A stretch of DNA of 64,000 nt, from the NCBI RefSeq assembly GCF_037325665.1, contig NC_090252.1:20126843-20190842 (forward strand), given 5' to 3'. Below, in pieces: positions 35,101 to 44,543 of this stretch (its first letter is position 1; every line of letters starts with the position of its first letter). The stretch comes from Littorina saxatilis. Lineage: Eukaryota > Mollusca > Gastropoda > Littorinimorpha > Littorinidae. The notes below the pieces were generated by a model that had not been told where the DNA came from, did not search any database, and worked only from the letters and a program-made list of their open reading frames with translations. A program made the position numbers and the translations under genes.

Positions 35101-36354
35101 CGCTCTCAAAATTCATCATCCTCTTCAGCTGACAAGTTTCCCATACTACTACCTCGAGACAGTCACTTCTCTTTCCTGGTGGCTCAGGACTGTCATGCTG
35201 CGATAGCCCACCAAGGGAGAATGTTCACGATCAACCAAGTACGAGCCAGCGGTTTCTGGATCATTGGCATTCGTCACGTCGTCTCCTCGTTGGTGCGCCG
35301 CTGTGTTCACTGCCGATGGCATCGCTCAGGGCCAGCTGGACAGAAGATGGCCGATCTCCCTCCAGAGCGTCTTGACCCATCCCCACCGTTCACGTACTGT
35401 GGCATTGACTGTTTCGGCCCATTTCACGTCAAAGATGGACGTAGGGAGGTGAAAAGGTACGGACTGATCGTGACGTGTTTTGCCTCTAGGGCAATCCACA
35501 TTGAAACCCTGGATGACATGTCAAGTGATTCCTTCATCAACGCCCTACGCATTGTTGTCTCCATGCGAGGAAACATATCACGCATTTGGTGTGACAAAGG
35601 AACGAACTTTGTAGGTGCATGCAATGAGTTCAAACTGGCATGGAAGGAGATGGACTCTGAACGACTGACATCAAAGATGCTGGAAAGCAAATGTGAGTTC
35701 AAGTTCAACCCCCCTGCGGCTAGTCACATGGGTGGCGTTTGGGAGCGTCAGATCCGAACGATACGCAGCATCCTGAATGGTCTTCTCAGAAGATCAGGCC
35801 AGCGTCTCACTACCTCATCACTTCGTACGTTCCTATACGAGGTGATGGCCATCGTGAACAGTCGACCACTGTCTGTCGAGTCACTGGAATCGGCAGATGG
35901 ACCACGCCCTTTGACCCCCAACCACGTCCTCACCATGAAGTCAGGTGCCATCCTTCCGCCCCCTGGTGTGTTTGAAGATCCAGACCTGTACGCCAGGAAA
36001 CGTTGGCGCTGTGTCCAGCGGATGGCAGACGAATTCTGGCTGCTATGGAAGAGCCAGTACCTTTCACTTTTGCAGAAACGTCGTGTCTGGCAACGTCCCC
36101 AGGCAAACGTACAGGTGGGAGATGTTGTTGTCTTGCATGACCAGAACTTGTGCAGATCAGAATGGTGCATGGCTCGTGTAGTCGAAGTGATGCCGGGATC
36201 TGATGGACTGGTCAGACGAGTGAAAGTGCATGTTGGAACAAAGGCTCTAGACAATCACGGCCGTCCCACTGGTGATAGTCGCATATTAGAGCGACCGATT
36301 CACAAAATGACTGTGTTAGTTGATCGTGAAAATCACAAAGACAAAGCTGTGTAA
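29176..36354 (+). CDS. BEL/Pao polyprotein (gag-pol)
   Basis: One uninterrupted 2,392-codon frame. Residues 1-340 form a charged N-terminal region with an Ala/Glu/Arg-rich coiled-coil-like repeat at about 240-350. Residues 350-740 are low-complexity and proline-rich. Residues 750-930 resemble the gag-like domain of BEL elements. Cysteine-rich zinc knuckles follow at about 955-1020, and an aspartic protease-like segment with LLDT at about 1090-1170. The reverse transcriptase is at about 1370-1590 with YVDDGLQ. The RNase H region has FSDAST at about 1710-1830. The integrase, with HHCC-type zinc and DDE core, is at about 1990-2290, followed by a C-terminal tail. Length and order are normal for the family. 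No envelope-like gene is seen. Confidence 0.93.
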   Translation: MEEIPADKPLEASGYDINGDEDEHSQRPRRDIKPTEKGRDYQIEIKTRNFARQRTFLERAIGEVVTELNQETPNQESLTSQKQIVLSMYKDLGDIEKGLRSIGSGETIQESWDDVQRTVQNIMFDIDRALDRQTTSVQVAKEPTSRHSSVTPSVGSSTHKSASGKTASHKAASITSAIHKSASHKSGSRRFGSQAASRVKSLRSECVDSEETKLALKLEAASLAIKVEGDAIKEAQFSELDLLQQQYAERTAARQTEEAERTAARQTEEAERTAARQTEEAERNAARLIEETARQAEEAARQAKEAKRTAARQAEEAARQAEDTARQAKEAERIAARQAEDAAEAALEDIKQKKALRQIQSTELKISLREQQAMLQVLEQGESVQQDLPDLPSVDLLNTRFHPRPFVPLYSLMAPPPNNEHTAIGIGTGAAVIADQGTHQPALDVTSVPVCQAAVIADQRTHQPAMDFTSVPVCQAASTRDISTVNAAVTNFVAGTTTTEPRQHALPVVDLVVGVSASTSAATTNNATYEAYGPQRREDVNAPHHVGTSAPFVHQEPFTPNYTTAATTSSMRPTALLTTLQHPLGAYTGQPPLHNVGHSTTSVTGSRPPDLDHTGWSYHLPETREGDETQERHTYFPEERHQRMDHRRFQVTPPCFPYDTHLHPKPEPFVPTFLDPHQTTPKVIWENENARPPAYMNFDKECHADRPFATYPPSAYYQRPLATPAKQDTPMDSLAKTLSDALMINRLPMQEPCIFVGDPLQYPIWRSSFAFLIERQNITSSEKLLYLQRYIGGQAKEAVTGFFLLREGDAYERAMEVLENRFGNSYVVSQAFRTKLDEWTPVKSKDPKGLRSLADFLQQCSVAAQEVGGLSILDDAQYLRKIVGKLPDWMSHRWSRTVARTKVEKKRYPLFNELVSFVTLEADISNDPVFGLTSASGTPRKFTTNLSTLTEDVTACLHCQLPDHDAGTCKELIVKPLVEIRDFLFKNRICYGCLRSKDHQSRQCKQKQTCKKCKKAHPTCLHDDNFKYQNSMSENKGASEHKNNYRTSAADVQEPLTSSTPTVSALKASEENSIGFTSMIVPVLVSSDSNPNVEVLTYALLDTMSNATFVVQSVAEEVKAKSQPTTLRVSTLTEDNAVVSGRKYSGLRVRSPTSSEFVRLPSAISRPYLSVDPTQIPTSETVKVYPHLQHLSPKLPPLYPDCEAGLLIGYDCAEALMPLNVVQGLPFAVETKLGWSIVGKSPHSVAFDGVGSSMHVVVKPGSRKEESAAHVYKIQVDEVSCTDLLHVMERDFADSDTGSMSQDDLKFMKIVKENVKVNEAGHYEMPLPFRPEQPSLPDNRGAAVKRLMGLKRQFEKKPGYREDYIKFMNVILERGDAELIPKNEVEVQNRWYIPHHGVYNDKKPGKIRVVFDCSARHLGTSLNDLLLQGPDLISSLSGVLCRFRKGPIAFSCDVEKMYHQFHVSEPHRDFLRFLWWKDGDTSGQPLDYRMKVHIFGATSSPGCANFGLKQVAKDNATISAKASAFLQRDFYVDDGLQAKDSVEEAADVLMKAREICEHGQLRLHKIVSNSKELLEYFPDSEVTSTKATELAVPCSTPEIERTLGLHWCTDDDTLGFTDNPRLGPSNRRGVLSTIASVYDPLGFLAPFLLTGKLILQELCRQELGWDDPLPPSLQERWEEWLKDLSRLGCVKIPRNYLPTGFGTVKNVELHHFSDASTAGYGQCSYLRFENHLGNIHSTLVVAKARVAPLRHVTVPRLELTAAVLSVKMARFLQEELDFESIEHFFWTDSMIVLAYLKNESKRFHVFVANRVQQIRQFSQASQWNHVSTKENPADYASRGLSVSDLMTSEWFHGPAFLSQSLPKSDDFFEIPDDDVEVKVCKATTSKEVSVQSFEQIARRFSSKTSLIRAMAVLVRKCNAIKGHQSSPLEVLEVTEKKFIECLQKEHFERPTPSLRNQLQALNAHKDVDGILRVYGRSQNSSSSSADKFPILLPRDSHFSFLVAQDCHAAIAHQGRMFTINQVRASGFWIIGIRHVVSSLVRRCVHCRWHRSGPAGQKMADLPPERLDPSPPFTYCGIDCFGPFHVKDGRREVKRYGLIVTCFASRAIHIETLDDMSSDSFINALRIVVSMRGNISRIWCDKGTNFVGACNEFKLAWKEMDSERLTSKMLESKCEFKFNPPAASHMGGVWERQIRTIRSILNGLLRRSGQRLTTSSLRTFLYEVMAIVNSRPLSVESLESADGPRPLTPNHVLTMKSGAILPPPGVFEDPDLYARKRWRCVQRMADEFWLLWKSQYLSLLQKRRVWQRPQANVQVGDVVVLHDQNLCRSEWCMARVVEVMPGSDGLVRRVKVHVGTKALDNHGRPTGDSRILERPIHKMTVLVDRENHKDKAV

Positions 36355-36697
36355 GCGAACTGAAAGAACATTGAACTTTGGAGTGTTTTTCCAATTTGAC
36401 AGTTGTAGATTGTTGCGGTTTGTTTTTATACCAGATGATGTAACGAACATTTATGTTTTAAGTGGTGCGTTTTCTTTATGCCGTCGAGTAAATGACCAGT
36501 GGCATTTAGTTGAAACGAGATGTGTTGAAACACTGAAAATGATTGAACCATAATATTGTGTAAATGTTTTGCAACACAATGATTTTGAGTTGTAAATTTG
36601 AAATGTCTAAATCTGCGTTATTCTTCTTTTGATATAAGGAATATATTTGTACAAAGGTTTTTGAAGTAAATTATATTAATATAATTTCCGGTGGGAG
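36355..36697 (+). other. BEL/Pao 3' internal spacer
   Basis: Non-coding, AT-rich sequence between the polyprotein stop and the 3' LTR. The purine run GGTGGGAG just before 36698 is a plausible polypurine tract. Confidence 0.7.
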
Positions 36698-38444
36698 TGT
36701 GCATGCCGATGTGGCATGCATTCACCTACTTTTTGTTGTAATTACGTTTGCTCAAGTCATTGCACGATGTAAAAAGAAGTAAACCGTGTTTTTATTGTGG
36801 CACCTTGTTGTGACCCGTTTTGTGGAGCGTTAATATTTTTACGTGAGATTCACGTGCTCCTTGTTCAGTTGTTGTGACCTGGTTTTGGTCGGAGCGTCAC
36901 AAACTGCGTCGTTTTAGTTCTAGAACACCGTGAGATTCACGTGCTCTTTTCCGTGTTTTGATTTTGAGGTGAGCCCTGCGAATCTGCGTTGCAAGTTTTA
37001 GAATACGTGTGACTCACGTGTTTTTAGCTTTGTGATGTCAGCTAGTTCCTTGGTCTTCTTTCTGTTAAATATACCGTTTTAAGTTTTGAGCATGCACGGA
37101 GTGCGTGATCGGTTACTGATTGGTTGTAAAATAGTAGTTTCACCCGATTCTGTCTTAGGAATGTTGTTGGTTGGTCAATCCGGTGACCTTTGACTTTTGA
37201 ATAACTATGCCATGTTAGGTTTTTGTTTCCATAAATACCACTGCTTGACTCCTGTCTCGTCAGTCGATCTGAGGGTTTTAGGAAGCGTTTGGTTTTGATG
37301 TAAACGTATGAAGGTTATCAAGTGAACCAACGGAGTGTTTCTTATGTTTTAACGTCAACGTAATGTTCTTGGAGACAGTTGTTTCTCAAGTGTGAATCGT
37401 TTTGTGCCCTTCGTTTGTGAGGCAACACGTTTTTGGTACTGCTGGTCAACCCACACAGCGCATAAGGTAATTTTGTTGTTACTTGTTTGTGTTGTGTTTT
37501 TGGTCGCCATTTTGTAATGACTTTGTGAGTTGTTTATGTATAACGTGAGTTGAAAGTCTGACTTGTTGTAGTGTTTCTTTATTGTGTGTTCAACTGTTCT
37601 AGTGTTGTGAACGTACAGCAATGTTTTGTAGACGCTAGAAAGTCGCTAATGTTTATAATGATAACTTGTGTTTTCTGTGGTTAACGAAGTTCGAAGTGAA
37701 ACGTTTTCTCCGACTTTTTCAGCCTTACGTTAAAAGAATTTAGGTAAAAGAAGCTTGCGGTCTGTGGTGATCGTTTGTAAACGGGCTTATTTCTTGTAAC
37801 GTTATTGAGGGAAAGTGGATGAGTAAATATCTTGTTTGTGACTTTGATTAACGCAGGAACGTTGTCGTTAGACTTTTTGGTATGACAGTTTGCTTTGTAT
37901 TCCTGGCCTGATGAGTCAATGTTTTTGTATTTTTCTGAAAGTAGCCATTTTGGTTTTAAACGTATGTATGCTAAGTTTCTTGAGTATTCTTAGTGCTTAT
38001 GGTATTGTTGAACGTACGGAACGTAATTCTTTATTGTTGTTGAACGTACAGAACGTAACTCTTTATTGTTGTTGAAGGACTAACCAACGAGTGTGTGGTA
38101 ATTGTAACTTTCTTGTCTGTTTGTCTTTGCCTGTCTTGTGATTGTTTATTTTTCTTGTTTTTACTTCTCGTGTCTTGTTAATGCATTTGATACTTTTGCC
38201 ATGTCTAATAATTTGTTTTCTTTTCTCTTTTTCTTTCTGTCCATAAGTTTTTTACCGCAATAAGTAGTATCGCAATACGTAGTATCTCATTACGTAGTAC
38301 TGTAACTATATATGCATTACTGATACCTTAGTGTCAGATGTAAAATAATAAACCAGTACTTTTGCGCGTTATCGCTTGTAACCTGTGTTTGTCATTTCGT
38401 ATGAACAATATGTAGTACCAGCCTCGCTCACGAAGGCGCGCACA
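36698..38444 (+). repeat. BEL/Pao 3' LTR
   Basis: Matches the 5' LTR (27041-28787) in length and, by eye, in sequence. It ends GCGCGCACA at 38444, followed by host sequence ACAACAGTCAGTG. Confidence 0.92.
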
Positions 38445-38812
38445 ACAACAGTCAGTGCATGGGAGCCGCTGATTCGTAAAATGCACCAGATCTGCAAAAA
38501 AGCTTTGGCTTTCATAACAACTAGTCGAAAGTTATAGATCTCAGGCTATCCCAGGAACAATGGTAAATAGCAATGTTCAGCGAGTACCATGATCGGGTAA
38601 TTCGTCCCCCCCTTTGTCGTGTAACTCGACCCGGGTCACAATACCCGACTATGGGTCCATAGTACTCTCTCGTCTGTGTAGACTCTTTAATCTCCAAGAA
38701 ATAGTGTCAGATGAAGAACCCGTAAAAGTTATTTGTATGTATTTGAAATAAAAGTGAACGTAGCCTTAAAAAAATAATATTCGAAGTTGTGTGTTGATTA
38801 ATTAATTAATTA

Positions 38813-38881
<69 letters not shown>

Positions 38882-39663
38882 GACAGAGACAGAGAGAGAG
38901 AGAGGGGGGCGGGGGGGGGGGGGGGGGTGCGCTTTCCCGTCATTGGAAGTGCGCGTATACTAGTAGGCCTATTAAACTATTTCACGTTCACGCAACCTGA
39001 AATGGGCGACACAAATCAATTACAAGTCCAATTTGTAAATATATTTTCCCATTTGCTTCGCTTTGAACCAGAGCAACTAATAAGTATAGATGTTTGAACA
39101 TCTATCCCTTCAAATACTCACCCTCCCTGCATAGCCAAGACGTCGATCGACTTCTGACGTAGGCCGACTCATTATGACGTCATTCTCACTTCCGATTAAC
39201 AAAACTGACACAGAAAAGTTACTTCAGTCAATTTCATATGTCGAGGTGATGCTATTGGGTAATATGAACAACCTTTTCCACCTGGACGAATTACCCGCCC
39301 CCCATGGACGAGTTGCCCTCCATGGAGGGCAAGTCGTCCATGCTTCAGGATTTTTGGCTCACGTAAGTGTAGCCTATGCGATGATAAACTTTGTCTGTCT
39401 GTGCGTACGTGCGTGCGTGCGTATGTATGTGTGTATGTCTGTGGTAGAAACTTTAACATTTCCGAGTCTATGGATTACGTCAGTCTCGGTCAAAAGTGTT
39501 CGACGTGTGTGATAGAAACTATTTGAAGACGTCACATTATGACGTAAGAGGGTTAGACGTCACGCAAAGGAATTACTGAAAGTCTCGGTCATTGTTATTG
39601 TGAGCGGGCCGAGACTTCTTGGCAGATCCAGGGTCTCGCTTTCTTGCATAGTTTCACCTGTGC

Positions 39664-39667
<4 letters not shown>
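38445..39667. other. Host spacer with (AG)n, G-run, 40-bp palindrome and CRE-like sites
   Basis: An (AG)n tract (38816-38906) and G-run (to about 38927) are followed by unannotated DNA. It holds a near-perfect 40-bp palindrome (39303-39342), a TGACGTCA site (39175-39182) and several ACGTCA half-sites at 39467-39562. No ORF has a recognisable motif. Confidence 0.5.
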
Positions 39668-39715
<48 letters not shown>

Positions 39716-39720
39716 TGTGC

Positions 39721-39752
<32 letters not shown>

Positions 39753-39825
39753 CGGAGTGATTGAGTTTGTGTTACTGTTTGTCGATTTCTTACGTGAGCC
39801 TTGAAGGCTTCGCCTCTTGTTTTCT
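39668..39825 (+). repeat. R4 repeat: (TG)n plus conserved tail, copy 2
   Basis: A TG tract to 39752, then GACGGAGTGATTGAGTTTG and GAGCCTTGAAGGCTTCGC, as at 5899-6075. It differs by a few substitutions. The following 39826-40017 holds nothing recognised. Confidence 0.65.
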
Positions 39826-40017
39826 TTTATATTTTATTTAAAAACCGTGCCAGTTGGATCGTTCATATTCCACACAACGCTTACACGAAAGAGAACACAC
39901 CAGGTTTTACAACAAAAACAATCTTTTTTTTAAAAAGACGAGAGGTATAAGCTGCATTTGTTAGAGGGGTCGACTTGCCCTCCCTTCCTATAGTAATCCT
40001 CTGCATTTGAACATTGA

Positions 40018-40792
40018 ACAAGTCGCGTAAGGCGAAAATACAACATTTAGTCAAGTAGCTGTCGAACTCACAGAATGAAACTGAACGCAATGCAACGCAG
40101 CAAGACCGTATACTCGTAGCATCGTCAGTCCACCGCTCATGGCAAAGGCAGTGAAATTGACAAGAAGAGCGGGGTAGTAGTTGCGCTGAGAAGGATAGCA
40201 CGCTTTTCTGTACCTCTCTTCGTTTTAACTTTCTGAGCGTGTTTTTAATCCAAACATATCATGTCTATATGTTTTTGGAATCAGGAACCGACAAGAAATA
40301 AGATGAAAGTGTTTTTAAATTGATTTCGAAAATTTAATTTTGATAATAGTTTTTATATCTTTAATTTTTAGAGCTTGTTTTTAATCCAAATATAACATAT
40401 TTAAATGTTTTTGGAATCAGAAAATGATGGATAATAAGATAAATGTACATTTGGATCGCTTTATAAAAAAAAATACTTTTTTTTACAATTTTCAGATTTT
40501 TAATGACCAAAGTCATCAATTAATGTTTAAGCCACCACGCTGAAATGCAATACCGAAGTCCGGGCTTCGTCGAAAACTACTTGACCAAAATTTCAACCAA
40601 TTTGGTTGAAAAATGAGAGCATGACAGTGCCGCCTCAACTTTCACGAAAAGCCGGATATGACGTCATCAAAGACATTTATCATAAAAATGAAAAAACCTC
40701 TCGGGATATCATACCCAGAAACTCTCATGTCAAATTTCATAAAGATCGGTCTAGTAGTTTAGTCTGAATCGCTCTACACACACACACGCACA

Positions 40793-40885
<93 letters not shown>

Positions 40886-40953
40886 CACGACCCTCGTCTC
40901 GATTCCCCCCTCTACGTTAAAAAATTTAGTCAAAACTTGACTAAATGTTAAAA
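40018..40953 (+). mobile_element. R1 interspersed repeat, copy D (full length)
   Basis: Starts ACAAGTCGCGTAAGGCGAAA at 40018. It contains TGACGTCA (40659-40666), the AC tract (40777-40884) and the CACGACCCTCGTCTCGATTC block, and ends in a slightly decayed palindrome (AATTTAGTCAA / TTGACTAAATGT, about 40922-40948). With copy C it defines a family length of roughly 920-940 bp, depending on the microsatellite. Confidence 0.8.
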
Positions 40954-41094
40954 GGTGAGTACAGTAATCCTCTGTTTTTTTAGCTTTGTTCATCTTACCA
41001 CAGTCACTTCGTTGTTTAGAAAACAAAAGACGCAACATATGCAGTTTTCAAAACATTATACATTTTAAAGACCGAAGTACTACAATGAGCTAAT

Positions 41095-41095
<1 letters not shown>

Positions 41096-41180
<85 letters not shown>

Positions 41181-41251
41181 GGTCGGTCGGTCGGTCTGTC
41201 TGTCTATGTGTGTTTGTCTGTATGTGTGTCTTCATGTGTGTGTGTTTGTGC

Positions 41252-41338
<87 letters not shown>
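41096..41338 (+). repeat. (TG)n tract abutting a CUB exon acceptor
   Basis: About 240 bp of TG interrupted by a GGTC/TGTC-rich patch at 41178-41250. It ends just before TTCTAG and exon base 41343. Long CVCV or THTH frames over it are artefacts. Confidence 0.9.
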
Positions 41339-41342
41339 CTAG

Positions 41343-41492
41343 ACTGCACTGGCATACTTCCACCGGAAGGGGTTTTAACCAGTCCAAATTATCCTGGTTC
41401 CAGCCCAATGTACTCATATTGTCATTGGACCCTGGTCCTCCAAAAAAACACTACCATTTGGTTCAGCGTTCTTGACCTCGACATTAAGGAAG
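41343..41492 (+). CDS. CUB-domain exon, N-terminal third (a-type)
   Basis: Acceptor TTCTAG ends at 41342 and donor GTAAAAG starts at 41493. The exon is 150 bp, phase 1 to 1. With the split codon it encodes DCTGILPPEGVLTSPNYPGS then SPMYSYCHWTLVLQKNTTIW and FSVLDLDIKE. The SPNYPGSSP and C-x-W features are the CUB start, and the DLDIKE end parallels the DINIAEE end of 15184-15348. The layout (TG tract, TAG acceptor, DC start, next exon starting DC-x2-GGV) copies the 15184 domain. It is either a further CUB repeat of the same gene or part of a paralogue; the + strand and phase fit both. Confidence 0.85.
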
Positions 41493-42185
41493 GTAAAAGT
41501 CACAACACACGCCAAGCATCTCTCCCTTCGGACGCACTCGTTTTCTCTCTTCAAAATGTCAAATGTCAACATAATGCAAACGTTCACATTTGCCAAAGTT
41601 TGTCGCTGTACCCCAGTATCTGTCTCTGTGTGTGCGTGCTTGTGTGTGTCTGTGTGTGCGCGTGCGTGCTTGTGTGTGTTTAAATGTTCCAATGCGTGAA
41701 TGTGCATGCGTGTGTGTGTGTGATATTACAAGCAGTCATTTTCTTTATATAAAATACTACATTGCTTGCTGTGTTGTATCAGATTTACTCGAGTTGCTTT
41801 TTAAAATAATTGACTTTCGGGCTAAAGCAATGAGAGTAAATCTGATACACACACATCCCATGTAAAAGGCTGACCAGATATGAGACAGTGAAGTGAACTG
41901 CTTTCATGAGGTGGATTGAACTGCTTAGTATTGAGTATAATATGTGTTCTTCATAAAAAGGTGTGTGTGTGTATGTATGTATGTGTATGTGTGTGTGGGT
42001 GTGTGTATGTCATATAACTCGCTGACCATCATATCATTGTTTATTGTAGTTCATGTTTTAATTTGTTATCTTTTATTTTTACCAGCGACTGCGATTTCTG
42101 TCACGCGAGGAAGCTTTGAGTGTATATAATGATAGTTTTAGTTTTAGTGAATGTATTTTTTAAATTTATGCTGCCCAGTGTTGTT
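41493..42185. other. CUB gene intron, unassigned
   Basis: TG-rich stretches (41620-41725, 41960-42010) but no recognised element. A spliceable-looking short segment after TTTTTACCAG (42085) soon reaches a stop and is not called. Confidence 0.4.
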
Positions 42186-42189
42186 TTTT

Positions 42190-43357
42190 AAAGGCACTAG
42201 TTTAATGAACCAAAAGAAGAGATGGTTCTACGCAAAAAATAGATGCTTTCACCAAAAGAAAAGATGGCTTGAGTGACAAAGAATTAAAGTACAAAAAAAA
42301 AAAAAATTGATCCGCCAAAAGAATTGCTGTCTGAACAAAAAATAAAATAAACTGGCAAAAGCAAATATACTCAGGCAAAAGAAAATATAATCAGGCAAAA
42401 GATTGACTACTTCAGGCAAAAGAAAATATAGTTTCAACAAAAGAAATGGATAGTCATTCTCCAACACAGTGAAACACTTTGAGAGAGAGGCTGGAAATGT
42501 CAAAATTTTTCGGAGTTGTTGAGAATGACATTGTAAAGAACTGGTATATGGAACGAGCACCAAATGTAACCGCAGAGCTTACCGAGATTGCCGAAGCACC
42601 ACATCGCACACTGAACATGTGGACAACAGCGTTTCGGTGGGCAACGTTACCAGCTGAGTCGCTGAAGACTGGGAACACGATCTTCATGGGATCTTCAACC
42701 CTGGAAAAGGCGCTCAAGACTGCCATCCGAGAGACCGAAGAAAAGGTTGAATGATCGCACCGCTCTGGGCTGACTTCGAGGAGTATGCCACATGTCGGAG
42801 GTCGGTGTGGAAGATTACGATCGACGAAAACAATCAGTTTTTCTGCAACTGTCCGGAGTCCCTTAAGTGCTACGTGTGTCATCATTCCATGGGCATGGAG
42901 ATTCGTCTGGAGGTGACCACCCCCCCTGCCCAGGCCAAGACCATCCCAATCGGCCAGAAGCGAAAGCGCGGTCGCCCAAAGCTGTCGAGACCAGCGCTTA
43001 TCAGGCAGTGAACACACTGATCTTGACTGCTCTGTACGCTGATTTTATCATTTTCATTTCACTTTCTTTGGACGTACAATTATGATTATGATATGGAGTG
43101 ACACTATTTTGTCTCTGAAAGTGCACTAAACTTTATATGTTTTGCTGACAGTAGCTATTTTGTTGTTGAAATAATTGGTTTTTTTGTTGAGAATTCTTGT
43201 GCAAGTCTCATTTTTTGTTTGTAGAATCAATCGGTTTTTTGCAAGAAGAATTTATTTTGTGGGTGGAAACATCCCATTTTTTGTTGGAATATCTTTTGCT
43301 AACTAAGCAATTCTTTTGGTAAAAGCATCTATTCTTTTGGTGATTTAATTTATTGCC
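42190..43357 (+). mobile_element. MULE-type DNA transposon, internally deleted
   Basis: The ends form long imperfect inverted repeats. On the left AAAGGCACTAG, then ACCAAAAGAAGAGATGG. On the right the complement reads AAAGGCAATAAATTAAATCA then CCAAAAGAATAGATGC. Both ends carry many CAAAAGA-type subterminal units. Inside are two short frames with a transposase C-terminus (42497-43011). At about 1.17 kb it is far smaller than an autonomous element. A flanking 9-bp duplication was not evident. It sits in the intron between two CUB exons. Confidence 0.6.
42497..43011 (+). pseudogene. MULE transposase C-terminal remnant with SWIM zinc finger
   Basis: Two overlapping frames. The first, 42497-42754, starts MSKFFGVVENDIVKNWYMER. 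The second, 42751-43011, contains WKITIDENNQFFCNC, then KCYVCHHSMGM and KRKRGRPKLSRP. The C-x-C-x(n)-C-x-H arrangement is a SWIM zinc finger, found near the C-terminus of Mutator-like transposases, and the basic GRPK tail is usual. The catalytic DDE core is absent. The two frames overlap by ATGA, which suggests a frameshift in an ancestral single gene. Confidence 0.6.
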
Positions 43358-43512
43358 TTTTTAAATGAATGTTGGTTTTGATTAGTTTGTATATATGATG
43401 CGTGTGTTAGTGTATTTGCATGGATTAAAATGGGTTTTTTAACCGCAATGTCATCACAAATTCCCAACCTTGAGCAATTAAAGATTCTGCATTCTTTATT
43501 CTGTATTCGCAG

Positions 43513-43614
43513 ACTGTGAGACGGGTGGAGTCATCATTTCTTGGACATCAGTCAACGGAGCGAGACAAGCAAAACTATGTAGCCATAGTAACTCTACAGT
43601 AAAACCTTTGGAAG
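43513..43614 (+). CDS. CUB-domain exon, middle third (b-type)
   Basis: Acceptor TATTCGCAG ends at 43512 and donor GTAAGCTC starts at 43615. The exon is 102 bp, phase 1 to 1, identical in length to 15841-15942. It encodes DCETGGVIISWTSVNGARQ then AKLCSHSNSTVKPLE. It continues the CUB domain begun at 41343. The closing c-type exon is not found in the window to the right; it may be lost, lie beyond, or be displaced by duplication. Confidence 0.8.
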
Positions 43615-44221
43615 GTAAGCTCTGTGCGCAGTGCTGATTAGTTATATTTAATAGTGCACGTCTATGATACTGGGTAAGAGTTAGGGGACATGAGCACATT
43701 GACAAAAAGTGTCAACTGTCAAACTTAAACAGACTTGTCCACATACTAAAGACATATTTTCAATCAGATATTCCAAAGACAAAAATTGGAAAGTTTTCGA
43801 CTATCTATTCCATCACAACACATTGACAACTGGGTGGGGTCGACTGCGTGAAGTCAGTTAGTTTACTTTGCGTACATTACAGAAGAAAACGAAACCAATT
43901 GAGATCGGAACAACGTCTGCGTTTATCGCCGATCATTGATATTTTAAAAATATATATTGCTCAATTAATTGAGTAAGTTTTATTCCAGCATACAAAATAA
44001 TGGTGTTGCTGTAAAGTGTGCACGTTAGTACTTTAGATAATGCATTCTCCCTGAAGCATTTATAGAAACGAAAGTGACTTACGGCAAGGCTTTTTTCAAT
44101 TCCATCTAAACGGAAATTGACATAACTAAGTGTTATATTATTCTCTGTAATTGTATTGATTCACCTGAGCAATTGGTGAGTATTAGGATTCATATATAAT
44201 GTCTCCGGCTCTATGGACAAA
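43615..44221. other. Intron-like spacer
   Basis: No ORF, RNA or repeat recognised. Confidence 0.4.
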
Positions 44222-44543
44222 CAACTTAACGTTGAGGTTATCTCGGATGTTTTTCAAGCTAGATCTCTAAAACTTAGCACACTCTTAGAGTTTGATGATC
44301 TCACGAAGTGACCCCAGTTTGGTTGACCCTTGTCAAATGTTTGGATCACAGCGGTATCACGTTCGTTTTAAAAGAACTTAACGTTGAGGTTATCTCGGAT
44401 GTTTGCGAAGCTAGAGCTTTGAAACCTTGTACACTTTTAGGGTTACTCCCGACTTGACCGTCGTCAAGTTTTGGGGTCACAGGGGGTTATGTTCGATTCA
44501 TAATAACCTAACATTGACGTTATTGCAGGCGTTTTTGAACTAG
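44222..44543 (-). repeat. R3 repeat units, inverted relative to 3560-4187
   Basis: Two units carry AACTTAACGTTGAGGTTATC, TTTGATGATCTCAC and GTGACCCCAGTTTGGTTGAC. They are diverged but unmistakable. A further partial unit lies at 45120-45232. Confidence 0.75.

Larger units (their letters stand above)
27041..38444 (+). mobile_element. BEL/Pao LTR retrotransposon, looks whole
   Basis: The element spans 11,404 bp: 5' LTR 27041-28787, leader 28788-29175, one long polyprotein 29176-36354, 3' spacer 36355-36697 and 3' LTR 36698-38444. The LTRs begin TGTG and end CACA, are both 1,747 bp and appear identical by eye, which indicates a very recent insertion. The polyprotein shows no break. The flanking duplication cannot be tested because the left neighbour is more element sequence, not host DNA. 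BEL/Pao family is called from the order of gag, protease, RT, RNase H and integrase and from the RT and integrase motifs. Confidence 0.93.

Noticed and set aside
41096-41707. Long Cys-Val or Thr-His repeat ORFs, here and at all other TG/AC tracts
   Set aside because: Dinucleotide microsatellites are open in several frames; only the CUB exon at 41343-41492 within this stretch has domain content.
42085-42130. Alternative terminal exon after TTTTTACCAG in the CUB intron
   Set aside because: It would add only about 13 residues before a stop and has no supporting similarity.
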